64,000 nucleotides of DNA from Carettochelys insculpta. Its lineage: Eukaryota > Chordata > Testudines > Carettochelyidae. Location of the stretch: assembly GCF_033958435.1 (NCBI RefSeq), contig NC_134137.1, positions 60,776,001 through 60,840,000 on the forward strand. The letters run 5' to 3'. Below the pieces are notes generated by a model. The model ran no database searches, was not told where the DNA came from, and worked only from the letters and a program-made list of their open reading frames with translations. Numbering within the stretch: the stretch's first letter is position 1; each line of letters starts with the position of its first letter. The translations under genes and the position numbers were made by a program. Positions 45,428-57,059 of the stretch are shown here, piece after piece.

Positions 45428-46498
45428 TTGGCTTTGGAATCAGATACTGGGTCAGTCTACTCTTTCCAGCATAGGAACCAGCAGGAGAAGGTTACACAAA
45501 CCATCAACTTGGCAAACCTAGTGGCCACCTGCACAGTGGCTCTTGTGGACATCATGGGCCTATCATCAGTCCCAGGGTCCCAGTTCTCACCTCACCAGGT
45601 CGATGACCTTGACACGGCATCACTCACAATCCCCCAGGGGAATGCAGTGCTCAGCATCCTTAAGCTGTTATATCTATACCTCTTCTGGAACCCACAGCAG
45701 CAGCTCCAATGGGGGACCAGAGCTAACAACAAATGTGTCAGATCTAGGACGGTGGGGACACATCTTAATGACCTCAAGACCCAAGGGTTGTGGAGTCAGA
45801 GCAAAGCCTCCACATCAGTGTCAGAGAGCTCAGGGCAATATGGCTCGCATGCCAGGTCCTTTGAACCCAGCTTGCAAGGTCAATGTATAGTGCTGATGAC
45901 AGACAACACTAATGCCATGTTATACATAAATAAGCAGAGAGACACGAGGTGGGGTCCACTAGGCCCAGAAGCCCTGCATCTGTGGGACTTACGTATAGCC
46001 CACTTCATTCACCAAGAAGCCTGTTATCTTCCAGGCCTTCAAAACACGCCCTCAGTGGTTATTCCTTGCCCACAAATGGTCCATCAAACAGGATGTCATC
46101 CACTCAATCTTCCTAAAGTGTGGGTTTCCCCAAATAAACATGTTCACTGCCATAGCAAATGGGAAATGCAGAACTTTTTGCTCCTTCTAGAACTGCAGCC
46201 CAGGGTCAACGACAGGTGTGTTCATGATACATTGCAGTGGGGGCAATTGATGTATTTGTTTCCACTTCTACCTCTAGTACACAAGGTCCTTCTAAAAATC
46301 CACAGGGACAGGGCAGACGTAAACCTAACAGTGTCCACCTTGTCATACCAGCATTGGTTTCTGACCCTAATAGAACTCTCAGTAGACACACCTGCGGCAT
46401 TCCATCTGCATTCAGGTCTAATATCGCAGGATGACAGATACCTCCATCATCCAGACCTTCAATCCCACTGCCGAATGGTTTGGAGGCTGTGTGGTTAA
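45428..46498 (+). pseudogene. DIRS D3 fused gag/RNase H open frame (356 codons)
   Basis: The longest uninterrupted DIRS frame in the window. The first 150 codons are low-similarity gag-like Ser/Gln-rich sequence. From about codon 155 it reads CIVLMTDNTNAMLYINKQRD, GPEALHLWDLRIAHFIHQEA and CYLPGLQNT, the C-terminal half of RNase H with the TDN motif. The RT and the first RNase H half are missing, so the fusion results from an internal deletion. No promoter or conservation evidence supports a functional protein. Confidence 0.6.
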
Positions 46499-47569
46499 AC
46501 CCTTTAGACCTGCAATACTTGGATAGGGTGAAAGAGATTCTCCTCAGTAGCAGAAAACCCTCCACCAGGGCATCCTACCTGGACAAGTGGAGAAGATTCT
46601 CCTAACAGTGTGCCCAATATCAGTGCTCCCCACAACAAGCACCCATTCTGATGGTTCTGGACCACCTTCTGCAATTATGCTCCCAAGGCTTAGCACCTTC
46701 TTCAGGCAAAGTACATCTAGCAACCATTTGCTGCTTTTCACCCAGGGCACAAAGGGTCATCCCTTTTTGTGAACTCCGTGGTTTTGCATTTTAGGAAGAG
46801 ACTGGATGAGCTTTTTCCTTTCTCTCGCCCTTTGGTGACTCCATAGGATCTTAGTTTGGTTTTTGCTAAGTTAATTGGGCCCCCCCTTTGAGCCACTAGC
46901 TACTTGCTCCTCCCTTTCATAGCTCTTATTGAGGTGCCCATTTTTGGTGGTGATTATATCACCTAGAAGGGTGTCATAATTGAGGGCCCTTATGTCCAAA
47001 TGTCCTTACACCGTTTTCCATAAGGTTAAGGTTCAGCTACAGCAACATCGAACCTTCCTGCCCAAAGTTGAATCACAGTTCCTCCTGGGGTAGGACATTG
47101 CTCTTTTGGTGTTTTATCCAAAAGCCCACACCGCCTCCAGAAAACAGACACTCCACACATTATATGTCTGTACAGCTTCAGCATTTTATTAGCACACACC
47201 CAACCTTTTAGAAAGTCTACACAGCTGTGTGTAGCATTATCAGACTGCATGAAAGGTCTAATGTTTCATCCTTGTGCATTTCCATTTGGATTTCAGGCTG
47301 CATTCGAGCATATGATATACTGTGGCTTCAGTCCCACCATTGGCAGTCACTGCCCACTCTCAGTGCTAGCTTCCTCCACAGTGTTCTTGGCTCAGGTCCC
47401 CACCCAAGAAATTTATAGGCAGGTGCCTGGTGTTCAGTTCAGATGTTTACCGTCCATTATGCCATAGACTGAGCAACAGACTAGGGTTGATGTAGCAGTG
47501 GGTAAGGCAGTCCTCCAATCAGCAGTTCTGAACTCCAACCCCCGCTACAAGGTATAGCAACTTGGGAAT

Positions 47570-47925
47570 CACCTGATTGGAATCAACATGAACAAGCACT
47601 CAAAGAGTAAAGGACAGTTACTTGTTTTTGTAACAGGTATTCTTTGATATGTGGTGTTCACATCAGTTCCAATATCCCTCTTCCTTCCTTTCTGTTGGAG
47701 TTGCTGGCAAGAAGGAATCGAGGGAGGGTCAGGGTCAGCAGTGGTATGCAAAGGCTACCATATTGGTAGCTCTTCAGTGGTCTCCACACTGACCTCAACG
47801 GGAGCTGGCAGGGGAGAAACTTCAGATGTTTGTGCATGGAACATGTGCACACCTGATTGGAATGGACATGAACAACTCATACCGAAGAACGCCAGTTACA
47901 AAAACAGGTCGCTGTCTTTTCCCCA
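47570..47925 (-). repeat. Internal complementary region and 3' terminal repeat of DIRS D3
   Basis: CACCTGATTGGAATCAACAT then GAACAAGCACTC at 47,570-47,605 is complementary to the 5' terminus at 44,440-44,480. A second, outer copy (CACACCTGATTGGAATGGAC then ATGAACAACTC) lies at 47,850-47,880. The stretch 47,640-47,850 between them is the 3' inverted terminal repeat. Confidence 0.65.
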
Positions 47926-48174
47926 TCAATAAGTAACGGAAGTATTTTTTGTTTGTTTTTGTGATGTTAAATACAAAGTGCACAGCAGGGCATTTTGTGT
48001 CATTTGGATCATTTTCTTATACAGACAAACACAATCTTTGAATTATTTCTATTTTGTACACCTAAAACTTGTTAATTTAAGTAATTGTGTAGTTTGCTGG
48101 TACTTGATTTTTCTGATTACTACGTGACTGGTTTTTGAATAGTCACCACTAAGTTACTTGTTAGCAATAATACA

Positions 48175-48960
48175 CTAAGGGCTTGTCTACACTAGCTCCT
48201 TACTTCGAAGGGAGGATGGTAAGTAGGGTGTTGGGAGTTCATTAATGAAGTGCTGCACTGCATATGCAGCACTTCATTAAGCAAATCCCCCTGCCCCACG
48301 GCAACTTTGTAGTGCCAGCTCGCATCTAGCCACAGCTCACCTGCTGGTACTTCGAAGTGCCTGGGGTACTTCGAAGTCCCTTTACTCCTCAAAAATTTTG
48401 CAAGCAGGTATTTGTGTTTATAAAGCAGTGGCCATTCAGACAACCCAATATATCAACATCTATGGTAAATAGTATTTGAGGCACTGCAGCTATGTACTAT
48501 TGTATCGTATAAGGAAATAGCACAGAATCTCAGATACTGTACTATGTTAAGGCTTGTCTACACTAGCTCCCTGTTTCGAAGGGAGCATGGTATGTAGGGT
48601 GTTGGGAGTTTATTAACAGAGTGCTGCGGAGTAAAGGGACTTTGAAGTACCAGCAGGTGAGCTGCAGCTAGATGCGAGCCGGCATTTTGAAGTTTAACAC
48701 TTTGAAGTTGCTGCATGGGGGACTTTGCTTAATCAAGTGCTGCAAAAGCTTCATTAATAAACTCCCAACACCCTATATACCATGATCCCTTCGAAGCCCT
48801 AACATAGGACAGTATCTGAGGTTCTGTGCTATTTCCTTACACCATACAATAGTACAAAGCTGCAGTGCCTCAAATGCTATGTACAATAGATGTTGATATA
48901 TTGGGTTGTCTGAATGGCTATTGCTTTATAAACACGAATACCGGCTTGCAAGGCCAGTAT
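48175..48960. repeat. Large palindromic MITE complex
   Basis: Two similar units begin GGCTTGTCTACACTAGCTCC at 48,182 and 48,552. The segment 48,395-48,550 (TGTTTATAAAGCAGTGGCCA ... ATACTGTACTATGTTA) recurs inverted at 48,800-48,950 with about 90 percent identity by eye, including CAACCCAATATATCAACATC. The centre carries a MITE with TTCGAAG-rich ends and GGTGTTGGGAGTTTATTAA. The structure could form a hairpin of several hundred bases. It is probably one MITE family inserted into, or rearranged with, an inverted copy of itself. Superfamily unassigned. Confidence 0.7.
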
Positions 48961-49149
48961 AATTTTGAGAATATCATAATCTTATATCACACTGTCAATT
49001 TTAAAATACACGTTACTTTGGGAAAGGATGGTTCGATACATTAAATCAAATGCATTATAGCTAAATGGCTTAGTCCTAAAATTTTTTGAAGGTGAAGGGA
49101 GAAATACAAAGTTGTAGACTTGCACATGAGACTTTTTATTTCATCCTAG

Positions 49150-49275
49150 GTCGCTCGTATTGTGTGCATTCTCCAAGAATGCTGAATCAGTGTCTTGAGT
49201 CATTGGTTCAAAAAGTGCAAAGTGGAGTAGTAATAAACTTTGAAAAATCTGGACCAGATCCTCCTCCAGTTGAAG
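49150..49275 (+). CDS. INTS6: INTS6-type gene, internal exon
   Basis: Acceptor TTTCATCCTAG, donor GTATTT. It begins by completing a Gly codon (G|GT) and ends with the first base of Asp. It encodes RSYCVHSPRMLNQCLESLVQ followed by KVQSGVVINFEKSGPDPPPVE. The segment links the vWA domain to the following beta-barrel region. The preceding intron is 10.5 kb and filled with DIRS copies D2 and D3. Confidence 0.93.
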
Positions 49276-49914
49276 GTATTTGAAAAAATATACATGCTTT
49301 TGTATCCAATTAGATTTGCACTTGGTGTTCACATTTGACATGTTTAATTTGAAGGAAGTCCCCTGGTGTTAGACACCATTGTTCCTCTTTAATGTAGTAA
49401 TATGGCCACATTCTAGAGTGGTTTATATTTCTATAACTTTACACCTTTTTGTTCTAAATATGAATAACTTGCCTAGCTCTTCTAACTTTTTTTCCTAACC
49501 CAGAAATGTTGTATTTTAAAAAGTGCACTGGTGTCATTCATGGTAGATTACTGTGTGTTAAAACTTCATACACCAGAAAACTCTTTTGATTAATGTAGTA
49601 CTATTTGTGAAATGGAAAGAAAACGTCAGTCGAGTTCTGAAAGTACATCAGAGAATATAATTGTTAGTTTTTTCAGATTCTCATTCAGTAAACGTTTAAG
49701 TGTTCCTCACCTCTAAATTAGTTAGCATTCCTGTTGGAAATGCTAAAAATTAGTTGGAAACTATCGTCTACTATTGTGGTTTCTAACCTACTTTTAAGGC
49801 TTTCCCTTTTAAGGTGTATAACAATCCTTGAACATTTCATATAAAGTGGTAAAATAATTTGAAATTATATATAATTAAACATAGAATTAGAGGTAATTTT
49901 TGTTTTTTGTATAG

Positions 49915-50069
49915 ATGGACAGATGGACATAGCTAGGTCTTTTGGACCCCAACCTTGGCACAGCTGTCATAAACTTATCTATGTCAGACCAAACCCTAAA
50001 ACTGGAGTTCCCATAGGCCACTGGCCTGTTCCAGAATCCTTTTGGCCAGATCAAAATTCTCCAACGCTG
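49915..50069 (+). CDS. INTS6: INTS6-type gene, internal exon
   Basis: Acceptor TTTTTTGTATAG, donor GTAAGT. It completes Asp from the previous exon and ends in phase 0. It encodes DGQMDIARSFGPQPWHSCHK, then LIYVRPNPKTGVPIGHWPVP and ESFWPDQNSPTL. The PWHSCHKLIYVRPN block is nearly invariant in vertebrate INTS6 and INTS6L. The intron before it is only 639 bp. Confidence 0.95.
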
Positions 50070-52385
50070 GTAAGTACCTGAAGTGAGAAGGAAGCAAGGG
50101 ATAAACTATGTAACTTCTTTCTGTTCCTGGGTTTTAAATTTTGGACTACGTGATTCAAATATAAATACTGTAAAGGAAATTCAGACCAATCTCGAAGGAA
50201 ATGCAGCAGACACAGATGTTTTAACTACTGTGAATAAGATAGTGACAATTAACATACTTAGTTCACTGTGGAATAATTGCATAAGAGACGTCTGCTTCTT
50301 TAAGAAACAGATCACCTATAAGACTTCTATTGCTGACATCTGAGCTATTAAAACATCTTACTTAAATTTATCTCTTTGGAGTTTGAACAGAGTTCAGACT
50401 AAGTGTTCTTCCCTTAGGACATAATTTAGAATGCAAAGGACGATCCTAGAACTGAGGCAGATTAATCTTATCTTGTACACTATCACATTTAATCATCCAA
50501 AAGACACACTGTTGCTGGTTGGGAGATTGGGGAGGACCTCGGTTAAATATTTCCACAACTGGGAGAAGGTGAAGCTAGTGATGACAATATTTCAGTGTTG
50601 AAGTGGGAGAGTTGCCCCATCTCCTGTTTTGTTCAGGGTAGCAGTGCTTCTAATATACCAGTGATAGTAGAAACTTTACTTCATACTGTAAAAAGTCTTT
50701 TTCTGGACATATATTAATTGACTTTTGGGGTCCATTTAATTACAAGTAAAAGGTTGTACCTGTGACTATATGTAAAGCAGTATAATATAACTCACCTTTC
50801 TCTGAAAATTTTTTCAGCTGAACTGATGTAATTTGGAGTTATTTCCTGCATTGTTAGTGGATCTTGACTTTTTGTCTTTGTGTCCTACCTCTGATTTGTA
50901 AAGCTTACAAACTTTAAGGTGCTCTATGCATTTGGCTGAGAGAAAATGAAATTCTTCAACGGAATAGAGAAAATTGAGGACTAGTATGGTGTGTGTGGAA
51001 GTATTTTATTTTTAAATTTAGTTTTTATTTAATTTGCATATATCCATTGTCTCATTGTGTCTAGTCCAGTAAAAGACCTACGTAGCCTTCTGAGCTGTAT
51101 GGCAGGCCAGCCTATTCTGAAGAAAAAATTAATCACTTGCAGCAGCTGGAAAAAAAAACAAAAACGAAAAACAAAAGCAAAACATGGTGCACTTGTGTAT
51201 TATGGAGTAGTTTTGTAGAATAACATCTTCTCGCAAATGAACTCCTTGGGCTCCACAGTAGACATGCCTTGGATGTGTCTGCCTTTCTTCATTCACCTGA
51301 GTATGGGTTTAACAGAGTTTGAACTACTACTGCTTTAGGCCCATGGTCCCCACACTTTCTCCCTTATTAAATATTTTCAAACTTGGTGTTACTTGTAACA
51401 ATAGAGTTTGGATGCTTTTGTGATTTTATTGAATTACCCAGAGTTAAATTATATAATCTGATTAGCATATTTACTCGGTGTTGCGCCAATTCTTAACTCA
51501 GAAAAATTGGGGGTCAGTAAAATAAAAGGATTTAAAATGCCCATGCTTTATTTAAATGATTGAATTTTTCAAAAATAGCTTTATTTTTATTATTTTTTAT
51601 TTTACATTTCTTTAAAAGGGGTTGTTAAAATTTTTAAAATTTGTTGGAATTCCCATTGAAAAAAATTACTATCAATTGTATTCTTTTTCATTCCTGTAAA
51701 CTCTTATCATTCCCTATGTTTTAACAAAAAAAAAAGAGCTGTGGTCAGTTTGGCTTCCAGTAACATTTTCTTCTAGTTTTCCAGTCTTAAGCATTGATTT
51801 AGCTGTGCCAAAACAGAGCACTGCTCCAAATTTTTCCATTTTATCTCTTTCCTGTAATGTTTGAGAATCTGTCCTATTCCATGTTCATACTACATTTCTG
51901 TCTTATCTCGGTTCAATCTCTTTTAACATTCAGTCACTTATGTCAATATTGAGGACTATACTTGAGTTGCAGGTTGACTTTTTCTGTTTTGGTTTTATGA
52001 GAGGCAATCCCATTTTAGGCACATCCCTTTTTCCTGGCACGACCAAACCCCTATGTTGCTTTCAGTTGTGAGAAGAGGAAGCTGTGTACTAAATTTGATG
52101 GTCCGAGCTCTTAATGTTTAAGAAAAGTTATTGATCAAACAGGCAGATTTTATGTATGTAGCAGCTCTTACTTGAGTTTTTAAAATCATAATTTTAACAT
52201 ATGAATTGCTTGGCATGTTTGGACACAGGCTAATGTTTTAGTGACAAGAATGGGCCTGTTAAATGTTTCAACTGTTACACCTGCTTTGACCAATCTCACA
52301 CAATACAGCTGTGGTGTATCTATTAACTGGTGCTGAATGTTATTTGCAAAGTCATCAGGACCTCAGTGGGTGGTGATATTTGATC
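50070..52385. other. Intron, no gene recognised
   Basis: AT-rich intron. It contains an A-rich patch at 51,148-51,182 and a T-rich patch at 51,570-51,610. The frame 50,083-50,343 reads through the donor side without similarity and is not considered coding. Confidence 0.5.
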
Positions 52386-52389
52386 TAGG

Positions 52390-53560
52390 ACTAGTTGAAG
52401 AGCTCATCCCTCTGGGTGTTCTACCGTGGTGTGTTATGTGTATCTGGAGTTAAAAAAAAATTCCTGCAGGCAATGTCTGATCTTTGCCTTTCTCATGCTT
52501 CTGGCTGAAGGCATTAAAGTGTGGCACAGGCCACCTGCTTATGTAGTTATTTATTGCTGCTTCGTGGCCTGGGTTAGAACTTCCAGTGTCTGGAGCTTTC
52601 CTTTGATTCCTTCAGTCTGTACTCTTTTCAGAGGTAGCCATGGTGCCTTTTGTATATAGTTCCTGATGGTAAGTTTTTAATAATTGTATGGTTTCCAACA
52701 GTTTTCTGAAGTTGAGCTCCTAACATGGAGAACTTCTCTATTCCCATACTCCTTGTGAGTAGTCGAAAGAATTTGGGACTTCAAAAGTTATCTCGCGCCC
52801 ATTCTGTCTTCATCAGCAACAACCACCAGCTTGTTTGCTGGTGTCTTGGGAACCACAGGTCACAACTAGGTGCATTATTTGCTGCTTCTTCCCTAGCCAG
52901 AAGCATAACATTCAGGGTTTGGGATCAGAAAATACCTCACAGAGAAGGCTATGACACTGGCATCAGACACAGGCAGAGGCAACCCCTAAAACGTGCCTGA
53001 ATTGACATAGAGTGCAGTTCCTGTCATGTGGTCTGACTGTTTCAGGGTATCCCATATCTACAGTTTTCACTTTCTAGCATCATGTCAGGTGACAGAATAT
53101 TTGGACAAGCATAATAGCACCCTTTACTTCTGCTTTAAAGATGTCTGATTCAGGTTTGTCTAAATCAAGCAAATCTGCTTATTCAAATCCTAAAGACTTC
53201 ATGCATCCTGAGTCCCAAGGCTGACTATACACCTCATAAATACAAGAGTTTGCCACATAGGACTGTGTGCCAACAACATCCACTTCACTGATAACATCAA
53301 AGGAGAAAAGACAGGATCCATTGGGTCCAGCATGATCAGAGCTTCTACCATTGAAGGTACCATCACTTTCTCACCCACTGCACACACGTAGCCTTCCTCC
53401 AACCTTGTTATGCAGAAATGGATTGAACTCCTCACAATCTAGAGAGATTTATACTACATTGGAGGATATCTTTGCTTCTGCAAGGCCTCACGTTCTCCAA
53501 TTGGGTCCTTCTGTTGTGACTCAAGAATGGGATCGGCTTTTGAGAAATCCTGTTCCTTCT
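52390..53560 (+). mobile_element. 5' portion of a DIRS element (copy D6), tentative
   Basis: 52,400-52,660 resembles a DIRS terminal repeat (CTCTGGGTGTTCTACCGTGG; GGAGCTTTCCTTTGATTCC). 52,805-52,930 has a gag N-terminal-like block HQLVCWCLGNHRSQL. Further downstream similarity fades, with an open stretch near 53,351-53,563 ending EWDRLLRNPVPS. It is truncated on the right. It could belong to the same original insertion as the RT fragment at 56,735. Confidence 0.45.
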
Positions 53561-53564
53561 TGAA

Positions 53565-54900
53565 TCTGCAATCTGTGCTTTTCTTCCAGTTATACAATTA
53601 GCTTTTTTTTTTAAATAAAGCTAATTGTCCTGTATGTTGCAAAGCAGGTACTTGAATTCTAAAGAGCGCTCCTGAAGCAGCAAGGGCTGTCTGTTTAAAG
53701 AGCTGTCTGCAGGTGGTATGTAGGCTCTTTAAACATGCTATTACCAGCAGTCCCGGAGGTGATGTGGGGAGTAAGGGGATGGAGGAGGGGGCAGAGCCAG
53801 GCTGCATGACTGCTGTGCACTCTGTTCACACTGCCTGAGAAAGATAGAGGAAGCTGAGTTCTCACCACACACACACACTGCTGGCTGGTAATAGGATTGG
53901 GATAGGGATGGCAGGGCCCTATGGCAGGGAACGGGGGTCAGCCACTTGGAGAAACAGGGGACAGCTGTTGGGGAGTTGCACTTAGCTTGGTAGCCCACAG
54001 GCAGTACAAACAGGTGAGTATCTGGAGTAAAGCACAGCTGGGCCCAGGCCGGGGGGTTAGAGGAAGGATCATGGGTTTGAAGGAATCCTATGAAGGATGG
54101 AGGCACAGGACTCAGGAGGAAGCAGAGATGGAAGAAAGGAACAAGGAAAGTGAATCATAGAGGAGGGCTCTTAGGACTGGACCAACTCTTCTGGAGGCCA
54201 CGGCTATTAGATTTTATGGGGCCCCTTAGGATCTGGGGTGAGCACAAAACTCATGGGTTCAGAATATGTGGGAGGGTTTACTCCAGGTTAGGCCAGAAGG
54301 GTGGGGTATGAGATGGGATGAGGATGCTCCACCTAGGAGTGCTTGCTCTGTGTTAGAGCCTGGAATGAAGGGTTTCAGGTGCATCTGGAGGGAGCTCCAG
54401 GATGGGGCCCAGGGGTTTGGAGTGTGGGAGGGGGCTCAGTCTGGTCCACTGACAGACCAGAGCAAAGGGGTGAGTGCTCAGGACCCAAGACAATTTAAAA
54501 AGGCCTGGAAGCCTTAGACCCTTTTAAATTTCTCAGACAGATGTGGCAGGTGCAACCCCCTGCTTTGGGGGGGCTAATCCCCCTCTCTTTGTTCTGCCTC
54601 TGCCTTCCCTCAAAGACCAGTGCCAGAACCCTACCCTCCACCTGCCAAGTGAAGGTGGAAATAGGTGAGGAAGTGGGGGAAGGGAGATTGACTGCTGCAC
54701 TTTGCATAGGCGTTAATTGTTTAGAAGGGAAAGAATTCTTTTTACAACATAATTTTTTGGAGTTTTGTATCTATCTGAAACTGATCAATAATTTTTAAAA
54801 AAATCCTGTTTTGTTCATGGTAAATTAAAAACTGCAAGAACTTTACCATAGATCCTGTTTATTTGACTTTTCAGTTAGAGTTGGATTTCCAGGTAACAAG
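53565..54900. repeat. GC-rich interspersed sequence, family not recognised
   Basis: Composition changes sharply from the AT-rich intron to purine/GC-rich sequence (about 53,640-54,700). It has a local inverted pair AATTAGCTTT...AAAGCTAATT at 53,599-53,630 and two GGGG-rich patches. The short open frames on both strands have no family similarity. It is probably an old transposon or retroelement, unnamed here. Confidence 0.4.
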
Positions 54901-54904
54901 TGTG

Positions 54905-55112
54905 AGAGAGGTGGCTGAGTTAGAGTGTATCTTCAAAAACAACAAGAAGTCCTGTGGTACCTTATAGGCTGACAGATATTTTGGAGCATAAGCTTTCATG
55001 GGCAAAGACCCGCTTCATTATGCATCTGACAAAGCGGGTCTTTGCATATGAAAGCGTATACTCCAAAATGTCTGTTAGTCTATAAGGTGCCACAGGAGGA
55101 CTACTTATTTCT
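54905..55112. mobile_element. Penelope-like palindromic insertion
   Basis: Two inverted arms of about 85 bp meet at 55,018-55,025. The left arm contains TACCTTATAGGCTGACAGAT and GAGCATAAGCTTTCATGGGC; the right arm contains GCGGGTCTTTGCATATGAAAG and GTCTGTTAGTCTATAAGGTG. The architecture is identical to the insert at 6,375 but the arms are more diverged. No clear target duplication was found. Confidence 0.7.
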
Positions 55113-55249
55113 AGGTAAGTGATTTCCATCCAGTTTTAGCATTTGTTTGGGGAGAGGTATTTGAACCATTAGGCTGCAGCCCTTCTCTCAAGCTGGCCTT
55201 GCCTGGGGAATGAGGGATCTAGCTAGGCCAGTACTGCAGAAGCAGGGAG

Positions 55250-55410
55250 AGGCTCAGAGGTAGCTGTGCTAGTCTGTATCTTCACAAAACAAAAAAGAAG
55301 TCCTATAGCACTGTAAAGACTAACAATATTCATTAGGTTATGAACTTTTTGTGGAACAGATCTACTTATGGGAAGGGTTGGCCCACAGGCACCAATTAGG
55401 AAACAAACAG
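55250..55410 (+). mobile_element. Penelope-like leader-side fragment
   Basis: CTCAGAGGTAGCTGTGCTAG, TCTGTATCTTCACAAAAC, then AGTCCTATAGCACTGTAAAG and ACTAACAATATTCATTAGGT. It corresponds to the leader and first arm of the unit at 6,375, including the GTAGCCGTGTTAGTCTG-type leader. The second arm is missing. Confidence 0.55.
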
Positions 55411-55449
55411 GCACCATGTGTCCTGGGCATCTCTGAAGTGGAGAGGGTC

Positions 55450-56730
55450 AGCTGAGCCTAATGGTTAGATGGGAGGTCAAGTCACTGTTTGGGAGAGTTA
55501 AACCGATGATGAGGGATTTCAGTGAAAGATGGCAAGAGGTGGCATCAGGGCAAAGGGTGAGGATTTCCAAGCTGTTCAGTGCTGCATCTCTCATGGGGAC
55601 TTACAAGCTTTGAATATCCTCTTTCCAGAATGGGGTATTAGACTGTAGATGTGTTGCATACAGACTAGTGGAGGTTGGGAGGTTTGGCATGGTGTGAGTG
55701 GGTGTGAGAGGGTATTCTGTGCTGTATTGCATACACTGAGGTATTGAAAATTATCAGGTATGGAGTAATATAATACTTCACTTTGAAAGCTAAGGGTTTA
55801 TCTGTTGTAAATCCACTGACTCCAGTGAAATTAAATGGGGAGGGGAGAGGAACTGGCCTATTAGAGTTCATTCTCTTTTTATACTGCTACAAAAATATTA
55901 AATGTCTGTCTTTGTTCCAGAACCCAGCCCCAGGGCTCCTCCCCACTTCCAGCCTCCTGTCCTCCTGCACACTCACTCAGCCCCAATTTCCAGCAGCTCA
56001 CTCACTCTCATACACCCACCCTCCCCCACATACCCCCAGCCTGCTACTAGCCCACACTCTGAAAGACAGCAAGATTAGGAAAAGGCAGGCACTTTTACAG
56101 AGCAATAACCACTCAGTTGTAGGTATATATTTTTAATGTTTACCAATTTTATTATCTTTTTACAGTTTATTATAATAATGCAGTATATCTTTTAAACGGG
56201 TGTGCAGTCAATGTTGTTTTGAATGATTGTATTGCATAGATTGCCATTGAACCTGCTTAACAAGCAATTTAGCAGGTATCCTGTATTTCACATAGGGAAA
56301 TATGGTTAGCCAGTACAGAACAAATGTTTCTCTGTGCTTCATATGTCTGTGGCTTCATTTCATTCCTTTCCCCCCTCCGTCCCCCGGCCCAGTGAAAGGA
56401 GATCTTGATAGGTGTTTGAGAGCTGCGAACCATTGATGAAGCCACCACTTCCCAACCCCCATATACTTGTGAGGATTGTTTAGCATCTGTTTTTATAACG
56501 GAAATGCCATAACAGACCATCTGAGTATTAACTGTGGCTATACATACCTCTTCCAAAACCTCCCTATCACTCTTTATGGACCATCTAATGAGGGCATTTT
56601 CAGTTAGGAGGTAGAATCTCTTCTCCAGCAAAAAGCAAGAGAGCACTTATATCTTGAACAGCAAGGGAGAAGCTTTTGCTTTCTGACAAGTTCCCCCCAG
56701 AAGGTGAAAGGTTGAAGGCCTATTGTTGAA
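55450..56730. other. Intron sequence, no gene recognised
   Basis: Mixed composition; a C-rich patch at 55,920-56,060. The frames 55,783-56,136 (+) and 56,269-56,646 (-) have no recognised domain. Confidence 0.45.
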
Positions 56731-56734
56731 CTCT

Positions 56735-57058
56735 GCAATTTCAACTTTATTCACAGAGGTTTCACGTGGTCACTCTGGCATCAGTTATCCAATCCCTAGA
56801 AACAGGCACAGCTTTGTAGCTCTCAGTACATTTACATGACTGTTCACACTGTCCATAGGGTTTTTTTTTCCCTCATGTTCAAGTTGGGCCTTGACCATTT
56901 TCAATACAGAATGCGCTTATTTGATATCTCCATTATCTTCAGGGGCTTTCTGGTAATAACTCATTTCAGACAGAACATTTGCACCATTTCCCACCTCTTG
57001 ATGATCAGCTTCTCATTGCAAAGACATCTCAGGAAGCCCACAAGTCACCCAGCATTTG
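56735..57058 (+). pseudogene. DIRS reverse transcriptase fragment (copy D5)
   Basis: Reads FHVVTLASVIQSLETG near 56,760 and, in the frame of 56,836, LDHFQYRMRLFDISIIFRGF, aligning with DHFQYRVLPFGLSIAP of copy D2. The part that would carry the YxDD box (about 56,980-57,010) is mutated. It is truncated on the right by an antisense CR1 element starting near 57,060. No terminal repeats are attached. Confidence 0.65.
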
Positions 57059-57059
57059 C

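Larger units (their letters stand above)
44424..47925 (+). mobile_element. DIRS retrotransposon with internal deletion (copy D3)
   Basis: The 5' terminal repeat begins TTCTTCAAGTGCTTGTTCAC; the 3' terminus in reverse complement reads TTCTTCGGTATGAGTTGTTC then CAATCAGGTGTG, so the ends are inverted copies. The interior has gag N-terminal sequence (LGFKSCSL near 44,780), then jumps near 45,890 directly into RNase H, leaving out the RT. Recombinase remnants and the internal complementary region (47,570-47,615) follow. It is about 3.5 kb against about 6 kb for D1. Sense to the host gene. Confidence 0.78.

Noticed and set aside
50083..50343. An 86-codon frame just after an INTS6 exon, as an extended exon
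   Set aside because: A strong GTAAGT donor ends the exon at 50,069, the next exon joins in phase, and the frame has no similarity to the family.
53921..54798. Overlapping open frames in GC-rich sequence as a gene
   Set aside because: Open frames appear in several registers on both strands, as expected from high GC content alone. No motif or splice structure was seen.
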